Below, piece by piece: positions 25,861-35,909 of a stretch of DNA of 64,000 bases. Within the stretch, counting starts at the first letter, position 1, and each line of letters starts with the position of its first letter. Made by a program: the position numbers and the translations under genes. The DNA is from Wolfiporia cocos (taxonomy: Eukaryota; Basidiomycota; Agaricomycetes; Polyporales; Phaeolaceae): the NCBI GenBank assembly GCA_029448655.1, contig JACCLO010000002.1, forward strand, positions 1,550,001 to 1,614,000, given 5' to 3'. The notes under the pieces were generated by a model that saw only the letters and a program-made list of their open reading frames with translations, ran no database searches and was not told where the DNA came from.

Positions 25861-28609
25861 ATGGCTGCAGCTTCTGCTTCTACATCGCAGGACTCGTCAA
25901 AGCTGCCTGGCAATGAAGATGTGTCCCTGGACATCTCAGAACTTAAGGAACTAGCGAGGAAAGGTCTCATAGATGCTTTGAATGCGGTAGGTGCCATCCG
26001 GAAGTGCTGACCGCATCATCGACCTTGCACGGGAGAATCTCACATCAACTAGGTCAATGGCGCGAAGACTCTTGTGCTCGACCCGACCCTATCTGGTCCA
26101 CTTGGACTTGTAACCGAGGTCGCGCTTTTGAAGGTTGGTACACTACACCGCACGCACGCACAGTTGACCGAATCTCTCAACTCTCAAGCAACATGGCGTT
26201 GACAAGATGTTCTGGCTGGAACCCGGACCATTGTCTGTGACCACAACGAACGTGGTATACCTGTGTCGGCCCATTGTCAAATGCGTGAGGATCATAGCTG
26301 GTTAGCGTAACTCTCGTCAGCACTCTCCGAGATGATCGAATGCGTCTGTTTCCAGACCAGTTGAAGCGGCTTGCGAGAGAATCACAGAAGCATACCTTCA
26401 CGCTTCTCTTGGTCCCCCGTACATCTACACTCGTGACGCGTATTCTGGAAGAAGAGGGCGTTCTCGGTGACATTTCGATATCGTCGTATAATCTACAATT
26501 CATCCCGCTAGCGGATGACGTTGTTTCCTTGGAGCATGACAATGCCTTCAAGGAGCTGTATGTCGTACGTCTGTATACCACGTCCTGTTACGTCGCTCCG
26601 CACAACAGTTCACCAGGATGGCGACGAAACCGTGATCTATAACTCGATGCAAGCATTAGTGACATTGCAGAAGTTACATGGCTTGTTCCCGCGGGTGCTC
26701 GCAAAGGGAGAATATGCTGCTGTACGTCACTCCCCCGTCATGGATCGCTATGCAATAACGAAAGAACAGCGATTAGCGAACCTCCTTACGCGCCATTTAC
26801 CTCAAGCCGGAACAGACTCAGCACCCAATCATCTCAGTGCCCACTCGGAACAAATGGATGCCTTGATTATCATTGATCGTGGGGTCGACATGGTCTCCCC
26901 ATTACTCACTCAGCTCACCTATGAAGGTCTCATCGATGAAATAGTCGGTATCAAGAATTGTGAGGACTATATACCCATACGTTGTACTACGATGATTAAC
27001 TAGGTGCGTTTAGCGCACGTTGAAGTACCAGTGTCCCTTCTTGCTGCCCCTTCAAATCCTGGACAGCCAGCCGCGCAACCGGCTGCGAGTACTTCGAGTC
27101 CTGCCACGCCATTAACGAGAGAGAAGCGGAAAAAATACCATCTTTCTACCGCTACGGATCCTCTCCTTGCCGAATTAAGGGACCTCAATTTCGCTTCGGT
27201 GGGCCGCAAGCTAAACCAGGTAGCGCGGAGACTTGATGAAGACTACAAGGTTGTTGTCAGGTCGGCGTCCTTGCACGATACACTGATCTCATGTACGTTC
27301 AGCTCAGACACCAAGCAAAGACGGTAGCACAATTGAAAGACTTCGTCGGGAAGCTCGGCGGCTTACAGTCTGAGCATCAGTCGCTAAGGCTTCGTGAGCA
27401 TTCCTGTAGTGTAACCGGAAAGAGGTGGCTCATCCGTCGAGAACAGATACTGGTCTCTCGGAGTTGCTTGTTCCGCTAACGCGGACTGATCAGTTCAACA
27501 AGTCGCTAGAAATTCAGCAGAGTACGTGAATTTACAAATTCATGACGGCATGGCTGACCTCATTCATAACAGACCTTCTGGCTTCGTATGACATCCCCGC
27601 ACAATTGAGCGCGATCGAAGAAATGATCGCACAGGGTGCGGACATGCAAATGGTCGTGCGACTACTTTGCCTTGCCAGCATCGTCACCGGTGGTATCAAG
27701 AACAAGACCCTCGAAAACCTTAAGCGAGAGATTTTGCAGGTACGTATATCCTGCTGACAGACAATGCTTCTATCGTAATCATTGCTATATACTGTAATGA
27801 CCAGGCGTATGGCTACAATCTCTTGCCCATGCTCCTTTCTCTATCTTCCCCGCCTCTTGCTATTCTACTCCCCAGCCCCCTGCCACCTTCCACGCCACCT
27901 TCCGTAGCAGCGAACAAATACCCCTACACGTCGCTAAGGAAGTCTCTGCGACTCCTCATCGAGGACCCTGACGCCGTGGATGATCTGGAAAACGACGTCA
28001 GCTACGTTTACTCTGGTTTCGCTCCTATCAGCATCCGCCTAGTGCAATGTGTGGCACAGAAAGGTGGAGTGCTCAGCAATCCCGCGACAGATAAGGATAA
28101 GAAGACGAAGGAGAACACTGATGGCAACAAAGGCAAAGCCTCATCCGTGGGCAAAGTCCAGGCTCATCCCATAGTTGGATGGAAAGGGTTCGAAGACGTA
28201 CTGGCGAGCATCCCTGGAGGGACAGTCGACGTCGCGCAAAAGTCCCCCAATGGCACGGACAATGCCAATCCCACAGCCACATCAGCCCTGAGTGAGTGGA
28301 TTTAGTATGGCACGGAATGTCATCGCTGACTTCTAGCCTTTAGTCATGCCCAGGGAACACTCGACAACCACGGTTGTCTTCTTCCTTGGAGGGTGCACAT
28401 ATACCGAGATTGCCGCCCTCCGATGGGCTGGCCGGCAGAGTCGAGGTGAGTTCTCACGTACCTGCCGACGAGGAAGAGAATGAACTCTGGCCGCAGGTCG
28501 GAAGTTCTTAGTAGCTACAACCGGGATCATCAGCGGGGCCAGTCTCGTCGAGAGCATCGCAGGCATTGAGCGCATGCCCGCAGTCTCGAAGGACGTCGGC
28601 CTGTCGTGA
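25861..28609 (+). CDS. VPS33: Vacuolar sorting protein VPS33 (Sec1/Munc18 family)
   Basis: Start ATG 25861 (MAAASASTSQDSS). Recognisable Sec1/Munc18 segments: LVLDPTLSGPLGLVTEVALLK, VVYLCRPIVK, FTLLLVPRTS, the signature ALIIIDRGVDMVSPLLTQLTYEGLIDE and, near the end, TTVVFFLGGCTYTEIAALRW with KFLVATTGIISG. The acidic and basic spacer about two thirds along (DKDKKTKENTDGNKGK) is a low-complexity loop. VPS33 is the SM subunit of the HOPS and CORVET tethering complexes and promotes SNARE assembly at the vacuole and endosome. The gene has many short introns and follows NTE1 in the same direction with a gap of 249 bases. The stop is at 28607-28609. Confidence 0.93.
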
Positions 28610-29380
28610 CGCTAGGTTTCAGAGCTGTGCTTAGTGCGTGAGATTATGTGCGTATGCTTCTGCCAGAGCCTGCGGGACGGAATTATGTCTTTCCAGACCA
28701 TAAAGATCAACGCGGATCGCCAATTACTCTCACATTTATATGGACTAGTCCTTCCTATGATGTAGCGGAGGCGCGTCTAGACTAGACCGCTGACCTGCGG
28801 TGACGCGTTATGCCGTTCAACAGTATCATTTCCAGGACCCCGCATGCACCGAGTTCTCATCCATGCACTTCTTCGGACAAGCATGGCTCGCCGTGCATTT
28901 CGTGTCGTCTGGCCAGTGATGCCCAGATGCAGTTGATGCATTTCAGCCCTTCGCGCCGAAGCGCGGACTGCAGCATTGCTCGTCACTGAAGTCTGATGGT
29001 ATGCGTCCCTTGTCAGGATGGATTGCAAATCATCCCAGGAAGTTCTATTCGCAACGCCCGTGAGGCTTTCCAGCCTGTCCCTGCTGCCTGCCTTCCGCTC
29101 TCAGCGATGGAAGCCCCAAGAGTGGCTGGGGGAGCATGTGGGGAACCGTGATCGAAGCGTGCTCAACAGGACTAAGCTGTCACCGCAATTTCTGGGCTGT
29201 ATAAACCCCCTGACCCTCCAGCAGACTTGAGACCTTTCTTCCCCCCTGGACTGCACCCTAAGTCCTCCCAGTAGCATAGGAGATTCCGTCCCCTGCTTTT
29301 TGAGGTTGTCGGTGAGTAGATTCGCCGCACGGCATTGGTCGGGTGCTCATTTCACCGCCACAGTACTCCCGCAGCCCAAC
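28610..29380. other. Intergenic, no gene recognised
   Basis: About 770 bases between VPS33 and the small HMG-like gene. An 83-codon open stretch on the minus strand (29028-28777) and an overlapping Cys-containing frame (CTASHACPKKC near 28870) show no family resemblance. The part near 29381 is presumably the promoter of the next gene. Confidence 0.45.
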
Positions 29381-29694
29381 ATGCGCCCCAGCGTCGACAA
29401 GTCAAAGGCAGCCAAAAAGAGTACGCATGTCGTGAATGTCGCCGTTGAAACGTGGACAGCAGGGTGACGGTGGATCCTCTGCCAACAGGAAAGTCGTCCA
29501 CGGGGAGCAGGAAGAAGCTCACCGACTTCAACAAATTCATGCAAACCGAGGTCGCTCGCCTCAAGGGCGAAAATCCCGACATGCCCCATAAGGAGAGGTG
29601 CGTGTCTTGTCGTTGAAGTTGGCGCTTGTCCTGAAATCGGAGACACAGGTTCAAGTTGGTCATCGACAACTGGAACAAGCAGAAGACCAAGTAG
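29381..29694 (+). CDS. Tiny HMG/YABBY-like nuclear protein
   Basis: Three exons, 29381-29420, 29489-29597 and 29649-29694, separated by introns of 68 and 51 bases, give a protein of 64 residues. It starts MRPSVDKSKAAKKRKSS, a lysine-rich basic tail that may serve as a nuclear signal. Then comes one compact domain with the pattern LTDFNKFMQTEVARLKGENP, continuing MPHKERFKLVIDNWNKQKTK. This is the YABBY-type HMG-box-like pattern (Tyr/Phe-N-x-F-M, K-x-x-N-P, H-K-E-x-F, W). Fungi carry very short proteins of this kind. The likely role is DNA bending or chromatin binding in the nucleus, by family only. The exon phases and all splice sites fit. Confidence 0.75.
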
Positions 29695-30208
29695 GCTCTG
29701 GTCGCACCACCGTTGCTGATTCATGGAGCAGCTTGCGAAGCTGGTTCGAGTTCGAGTTCTCGCCGCAAAGATTGTGCTGAGATGCTCGCTATTCGTCTGG
29801 CAGTCTGCTTGCCACATTGTCCACTGGTTCACATCCATTGCGCTCTCGTGATGTACGCCTGCATGCTCACACCATTCTGTAAATATGAATATTGGTATTT
29901 ATCAGGGGTAGTGTATTTCGACTATTGTTAATGCACCTTTGCTCTCCTAAGCGCGGACTGACAGGACTATATACGGGGCTACAGCCGTTATTAGTGCGGG
30001 CGCTCCTGCATGATGCTAGATATGACTCTGCCATCTCCGGCCTCTCCACCGGACTGTTTCGCCTTGCGGGATGGGTAGTGCGGCACCCGCACCGAGCTGT
30101 CCTTTCCTGCGAGTGTCTGTCTGCTCTCTGGTCCACTGCTCGCTGTCCTATTAGTCTATCTGTTATCTGCATTGCTCTCTCAAGCACCTAGAACTGCATG
30201 CTCTGAAC
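29695..30208 (+). promoter_or_regulatory. Promoter of the F-box/LRR gene
   Basis: About 510 bases between two plus-strand genes. A TATATA box at 29968-29973 lies about 240 bases before the F-box gene ATG. A second AT-rich run (about 29878-29930) lies further upstream. Confidence 0.4.
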
Positions 30209-33182
30209 ATGAGCTGCACGCACGGCATCGATATCGGGGAGCCTGAGCCCCTCTTCTTCTTCGACACTAATGATTCTGTAGATACTCTTAATTGCCTCGA
30301 GGTATCTGCGAGGGAACCCGCACCCTCGTTTCCCGCAGACACTTCAGGTCCGTCTCTTAAGACCTCCAGTACGTCCCGGTATCGTGAACGACTCTTCCCT
30401 AACGAGATGAGCGATGCCAATGCCGTCGACATCAAGGGCAAGAGTGTCTCCCACTCTACTTTAACCCACTCGCAAGAGGTGGAAGGCGGATTGGAGGGGT
30501 CCCAGGATATCTTTTCAATGTCGCTCGGCTCAGCGAGTGCAGCAGAGCCCATGGAAATCTGTAGCTCCCCAGTCGGCGATCTGCACTTGTTCCGCGACGC
30601 TAACAGTACAGACGACGCAGGCGAGGATGTCGATCCCGACGATCCGATTGCGGTGCTTCCGAGTAGGAAGGGCAAGGGCCGGGACATACCTCCTACTCTT
30701 CCTCCGCTTTCCTTCGAGACTTCGGAGCCCAGTTATGCGTTCCCAAACTGGCCGACAACTGAGTCTTCTCCGCCCGCTGCTGGCCCCTCCTCATTTGGCT
30801 CCAATTTCGAGGCAGCAGCAGAACCACAGAGCGCTCCTCGCATTCTTTTCGATCCGGTCGTTGCTTCCCCAGACAGCCTGCAGGAGTCGTTCACAATTTC
30901 TCGCATACCCTCACGCAGGCGATCACTTGGTCATATCTCCGTGCACTCGAGACGCTCAGACGCCATCACCAAGGTCAAAGACAAGATATCCACCTCGAAG
31001 CGTAAATTGTTCAAGAAGCGCGGCAGCACCCCAGGGAGCCCATCGATCCCCGAGGATGGCAGCGATGGTCCCGCTGACCCAGTATCGATTGGATGCTTTC
31101 CACGCTATAGCTGCCTTGCACCATCCACATATGAATTTAAGCCCCGTGCGAGCCCCGTATTTGGCACAATTGTGCCGGACTTTGACGGCATTGAACATCC
31201 ATTGCCATTCTACGTTGTAGGTCGTGCATCCGACAACACAATTTTACGGACGAAGGGCCGCTCGTATTCCTCGCCCCTACCACTACCAACGACCGTGCTT
31301 GACCTCGTTCCCGCCACCGCCACTGACATTTCGCACTTCCCGCCTCCTGCGAACCCCAGTTACTTTGATGACTGTCTCCCCACCGAGTTGAAACTGAGGG
31401 TATTTATTGCGCTGGTTGAGGTGCATGAGGTTGAGCACGAGAGGCTGGTGCGGGAGGGTCATTGGACGATGCGCAAGGCCTCGAAGAACAAGTGGGTAGG
31501 CAAAGACAGGGGTATCAAGGAGCTGGTCAAAGTCAGCAGGGTAGGTATCCGGATCATACGCGCACCTTACAGGCTCAATGACGAGGACATTGCAGGTGTC
31601 AAGGTCTTGGCACACCCTCGTATTCGACGGTCAGCTGTGGGCGAAGCTGGATCTTCGCTCCTTCCCCAAGCTGCCACCTGCAGCTTTTGCGCAGCGCGCC
31701 CGGACTGCTGGCGGGTTCGTCAGGCACATCGATTTTACTGGGCACGATCTCGACTCCTCCACTCTCTTTGACATCACCATCCATCTCAGCAGAGGGCCTT
31801 CTAACCCAGGCGACTCGCCGTGCACGCAACTTACAACGATTAATCTGCAAGGTTGCCGGAAGGAGGATATCGCTGCGGCTTTGCACGATCTCCTTCGAGC
31901 ATCGCCGCTTCTGCGCAATTTATGCTTGAAGGGCTTGCCGAGTGTGACAAACGAGACATGCCAGGTGCTGGCAGCAGATTGTCCCAATTTGGTTTCTCTC
32001 AACCTGAGCAGGTGCTCTAATTTGAGCGGAGAAGGCGTTGCTGCTTTTCTTCGCAAGGAACATCCTAATCTCAAAGAGTTGAGGCTCTGCGGCTTGAGGA
32101 ACATCACTGATAGGGTGATGTCAAGGTTAGGCAGGACGGCTCCAAACCTCGAGATCCTAGACCTCAGCTACGCGCGCGATTTGCACAACAGTGCCATCGA
32201 GGCCTTTGTGTCTTGCTCAGAAGCCGATAGCACTGATATTGAAACCGTATGCCTCACCTCACGCGAGGCAGGGCGCGACCCGAGCGACCCGACTCCCTGT
32301 TGGAGGCGGATCACCCGCCTGCGACACCTCTCGCTTTCATACTGCACAATGCTGACGGATCACGCGTGCTCGCACCTGGCGTATGCTGTCCCCAAGCTGG
32401 AGTTCTTGGAGATGGCGGGCATGGGGCCTGACCTGCGGGACGCCGGGCTGGTGCGTCTCTTGCAGACCACCCCGCTCATTCGACGGCTGGACCTGGAGGA
32501 GGCCATCAGTATCACCGATGATGTACTATTCACCGTCACGCCTCCTCGGCCTCCTCCCGCCGGGTCTACTCCCGCTAAGGTCCCTGCACCTCTGCACCCA
32601 GGACATGCTCTCGAACATATCATCATATCCAACGCGACTGAGATCAGTAACGACGCCATCCTCGATCTTATCCAGAACTGCACTCGTCTCAGGACGTTGG
32701 AGGCAGACAACACGCGCATGTCGGGCCACGTCGTGCAGGAGTTCGTCCGCCTCGCTCGCTCGCGCTCCATCGTAGACGCCCAGGTAGTGGCGATCGACTG
32801 TCGCGGCGTCGGCGAGCACACCGTCAAGGAACTCGTCGGCGAGACACGCCCGCGAATTGGCTGGCGTGCGTACGAGGCACGCAAGCTTGGCTTCCTCGAC
32901 GCACGCGACAACGAGGGCCTCGGTGTGGGCCAGGATGAGTGCGACGAGCGCCGTGTGGCGCTGAGGACGTTCTACTCCTGGCAGACGGTAGATGCTGTGC
33001 GCGCTGCGCGAGATAAGAAACGCAGGTCTAGACGCGGCGCCAACGCGTCGACCGGCAGCACGGACTCCGTGGGGGTATCGACGGGGCGCGCAAGATGGTG
33101 GTCCCCGGGTGGAAGGAGATCTGGGGGAACCTCGCCCACCTCTGAGACTGGAAGCGACAGAGAAGGTTGTACAATCATGTAG
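30209..33182 (+). CDS. F-box protein with leucine-rich repeats and CaaX end
   Basis: Two exons, 30209-31540 and 31596-33182, join in phase 0 (KVSR followed by VSRSWHTLVF), giving about 972 residues. Residues 1-380 are Ser/Pro-rich and disordered, with a basic stretch KDKISTSKRKLFKKRG near 255-270. An F-box follows from about residue 390 (LPTELKLRVFIALVEV, then VSRSWHTLVFDGQLW). After that come leucine-rich repeats of the Cys-containing type, for example LVSLNLSRCSNLSGEGVAAF and LRHLSLSYCTMLTDHACSHL. The C-terminal 90 residues are basic and Ser/Gly-rich and end EGCTIM, a CaaX box. F-box/LRR proteins recruit substrates to SCF ubiquitin ligases. The substrate is unknown. The architecture and the CaaX end recall animal FBXL2, but orthology is not claimed. 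Confidence 0.88.
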
Positions 33183-33412
33183 GTTAGCTGTATTACCGTG
33201 TATCATCAGACCGGACTGCTTTGTTGTACAGTTAGTTGCCAGACATTTCTTCCCTTTGTATTGCTTCTAGTTCCGCTACATAGATTTTTCGCTGCCGCAT
33301 TGCGCTAGTATTGTTATTAGCCACAGGCCGTGGTGTATCATCCACACGACTATCTGGATTTTTGTGTACCACCCGTATGTGACTCAAGAAAATGTATATA
33401 TCGTGTTACAAG

Positions 33413-34551
33413 TTATCCGGAGGAGTCCTTCCGTTTTGCCTTCTTTCTGGCCCTCTTGGTTGCCTTCCTTTCCTTTGCGGCATCGGAGATTGAGAGTGGC
33501 GTACTGCGGCCGCTGCTATCTTTGCTGCCATCCTGCGTGGCGGTGTCTTCGGGAGGAGCCTCTGCCGCCAGTACTTGCGCAGGCTGCGATGGTCCATTTG
33601 CGTCGTCTCCATAGCCTGAACACCGATGACTGTAAGCGGGCATGATGGCTGATATATGAGCAACGAGAACGTACCAGCAAATGGATCTATTGGCGGCCTT
33701 CGGCGCTTTTGGCCAGCTGACGGGCTTGTGGAAGTATCGCTGGTGTCAACTGCTTTGCCCTTGCCCTTGTCACTGCGGATGGCGTCGGTCGTTGCATCCA
33801 TATCCTGATTGACTTCTTGCTCTGTGGCCATCTCCACGTCCTCAACAACTTGAAGGTCATTTTCCTCTTCACTGCCAAGTTCGGCAAGCTCCTTCTCGTA
33901 CTGGGCCCGAGCAACCATTTTGCTGGTCACCTTGATCGGCACGCGAGTCTGCGAGCCATCGTCGTTGAAGTGAATGTGCGAGGGACCCTCGTTGTCCCCT
34001 GGCGGTCGCTGCGCTTTGACCTGTGCAATCGCGTGCTTGATGAACCGGTTTGCAGCGGCTTTGTCCACTGCTGTCGTCCCTGTGATCCGTGCCAAGGAGT
34101 ATAAGCGCAAAGGGTGAGAGCAATCAGCGCGCAGCTCACTCTTCGCTGGATCCTCGGCGTTCTTGATTTTGTCGAAATACTGCCTGATCCTATCCTGCAT
34201 GCATAGGTTGACCAAGCCCGCTTCAAACCCCATGCGAAGTGGGAACGCACCAACTCAGAGACTACGGGATGAGTCTTCGGGTCGATTCCCCGCGTTTTCA
34301 GATAAACTGCAAGTAGGAAGTCATCTCATTAGATATATTTCATATAATTCCACGGTAGCGTACTGAAAATCAGATCATAGAGTAGATAGGGCAGAGCAAC
34401 TTGCAGCTTCGCTTGCTGGATTGTCTCCAGTCCTACTACGGATTCAGGCAGCGATTGCGCAAGCAACGGTTCCAGTTGGGCCTCCAAGTTATCCAGAGCA
34501 CCATTCAAAGCAGAAACCTTCGAGCGCAGCTTGTTTGTATCCATATCCATG
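33413..34551 (-). CDS. LRP1: Nuclear exosome cofactor C1D/Lrp1 (Sas10/C1D family)
   Basis: Four exons. Exon 1 starts at ATG 34551 (MDMDTNKLRSKVSALNG) and encodes the helical Sas10/C1D domain (LESQ-like LEAQLEPLLAQSLPES, QAKLQVALPYLLYDLIF). Exon 2 continues YLKTRGIDPKTHPVVSEL, exon 3 starts DRIRQYFDKIKNAEDP, and the last exon (from YGDDANG) ends RKKAKRKDSSG at TAA 33413-33415. The order LKTxGxxPxxHPVxxELxRIxxYxxKI is diagnostic for C1D/Rrp47. The long acidic then basic C-terminal tail is the usual RNA-binding lysine-rich end. Lrp1/C1D partners Rrp6 in the nuclear exosome for rRNA, snRNA and snoRNA trimming. Its start is 164 bases from that of the splicing factor gene on the other strand, so they share a promoter. 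Confidence 0.9.
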
Positions 34552-34715
34552 GCGTGCGGAAGGATGAAGATGCAAACAAGGCGCTCGAGGTTGAGCTGAA
34601 CCTGGGCGCTTGCCACAAGTTTTCTGCGATCAAAGCAAGATCGAACCGGAGATCTATCGGTAGATCTACATACTACAGCCGCGGGGTCGAAACACGAACA
34701 AATACCGCTCTTGCA
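34552..34715. promoter_or_regulatory. Shared divergent promoter, C1D and SF3B5
   Basis: 164 bases between two divergent start codons of RNA-processing genes. It must hold both 5' leaders. No TATA box is visible, as is common for fungal housekeeping promoters. Confidence 0.6.
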
Positions 34716-35250
34716 ATGGTCAGTCATCTCCGTTAGCTGTGGCTGACACATGGAATACTAATACAAACAATCCTAGTCCTCAGAGCTCAGATATACTGCT
34801 AATACGCAACTTGAGCATTGTAAGTAACACGGGAGCTTCACTTTTACTCGCAAGTGCTGACAAGCCACTTTGTCCTCAGTACATGCCCGCTACACCGGTA
34901 CTGGTGAGTGTCTCAGTGCGCATGTAGCAAGGCACGCTGCCAACTTCATTTATAGGGCACGCTGACTTAACTAAGTAGTAAGTATCGGTGGACTTAGAAC
35001 ATAGCAGCCTGATCAACCGTTTTTCCAGCGAATGGCTCACACATCAACACCGTGATACTCTTGCTTCTATTGTGGGGCATCCCACACTGGCGTCATATCT
35101 CGCCATCGCTGACGGTGAAGCTGTCGGTAGGACGATGTTTGAGATGACAGAGGTACCCATAAACTGCACATTGTCATGTCGTACGTGACTAACACTGCCA
35201 TTTAGCGAATGCTTCAGCCTTGCGGACCTCCTCCCGCTAAGGATGATTAG
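34716..35250 (+). CDS. SF3B5: Splicing factor 3b subunit 5 (SF3B5/Ysf3)
   Basis: Assembled from six exons: 34716-34718 (ATG only), 34777-34819, 34880-34903, 34956-34977, 35029-35152 and 35206-35250. All introns have GT..AG ends and all phases match. The first intron contains a perfect branch site TACTAAT at 34756-34762. The product has about 86 residues, the usual length for SF3B5. It begins MSSELRYTANTQLEHLHARY, then TGTGHADLTKYEWLTHQHRD, has IVGHPTLASYLAIADGE, and ends ERMLQPCGPPPAKDD. QLEHL, GTGHAD, KxEW, QHRD and MLQPCGPP are the invariant family motifs. SF3B5 is a structural subunit of the SF3b complex of U2 snRNP, which binds the branch site. Because no exon exceeds 124 bases, the gene hides from simple frame searches. 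Confidence 0.93.
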
Positions 35251-35909
35251 ACAATGTCTAGGTTACACAGCACCCACCCGTGGCAAAGTGTTGATCATCC
35301 TATACGTCTGCTGCAGATCTCACGCAGGTCAGAGAAGTACAACATTCAGCTATGCGGAGCGTCTCACGTAGGGTCCTCTTGTAGATTACTGTTGAAGTTG
35401 AGTTCACCGTCACGGCAACTTCATCGATTTGCCTTTTTAAATTTCATACATTGTATGATGCTTGCATTTATTGGGTGCGATCATCACACAGTGGCGAGCT
35501 GGAATCGGTGAATGCGTGCGTGCAGCAATTATTCCGATCAATTCTTGCGTACGGCGACCACTCCGACCAATGCAGCTAGGCCTCGATGCAGTGCTGTTAC
35601 CTACATATCGTGTAATACCCTCGCATTTAAGCGCACCCCACGGGGCTGACTGACTGACTTGCTCGGACAGTGGGCCAGCCGCTCCAGCCTCTTAAATCTG
35701 CTCTATATACAAGCCCGACTCTGTAAACTCTTCGGTGCATACCACTTCACTGGGCCTTGTCTACCTCCCTTGTGGGACCTAGCGTCTTGCATTGAGGCCA
35801 CCCTGGCCGCTTGTGTCACCATAACTCGCTTTCGGCTTCACATTGCTCTCGTCGCAGCTTTGGACCTAGTCAACTGCACGGCTGATTCGCTTTAGAGATT
35901 GTCTCCGAG
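35251..35909. other. Intergenic, promoter of the methyltransferase gene
   Basis: About 660 bases between two plus-strand genes. A CTATATA run near 35701-35707 lies about 200 bases before the next ATG and may be a TATA box. No coding signal is seen. Confidence 0.45.

Noticed and set aside
28777..29028. Minus-strand frame with a Cys-rich neighbour frame (CTASHACPKKC)
   Set aside because: Tested as a possible small twin-CxC protein; the spacing fits no known family and no exon could be joined upstream.
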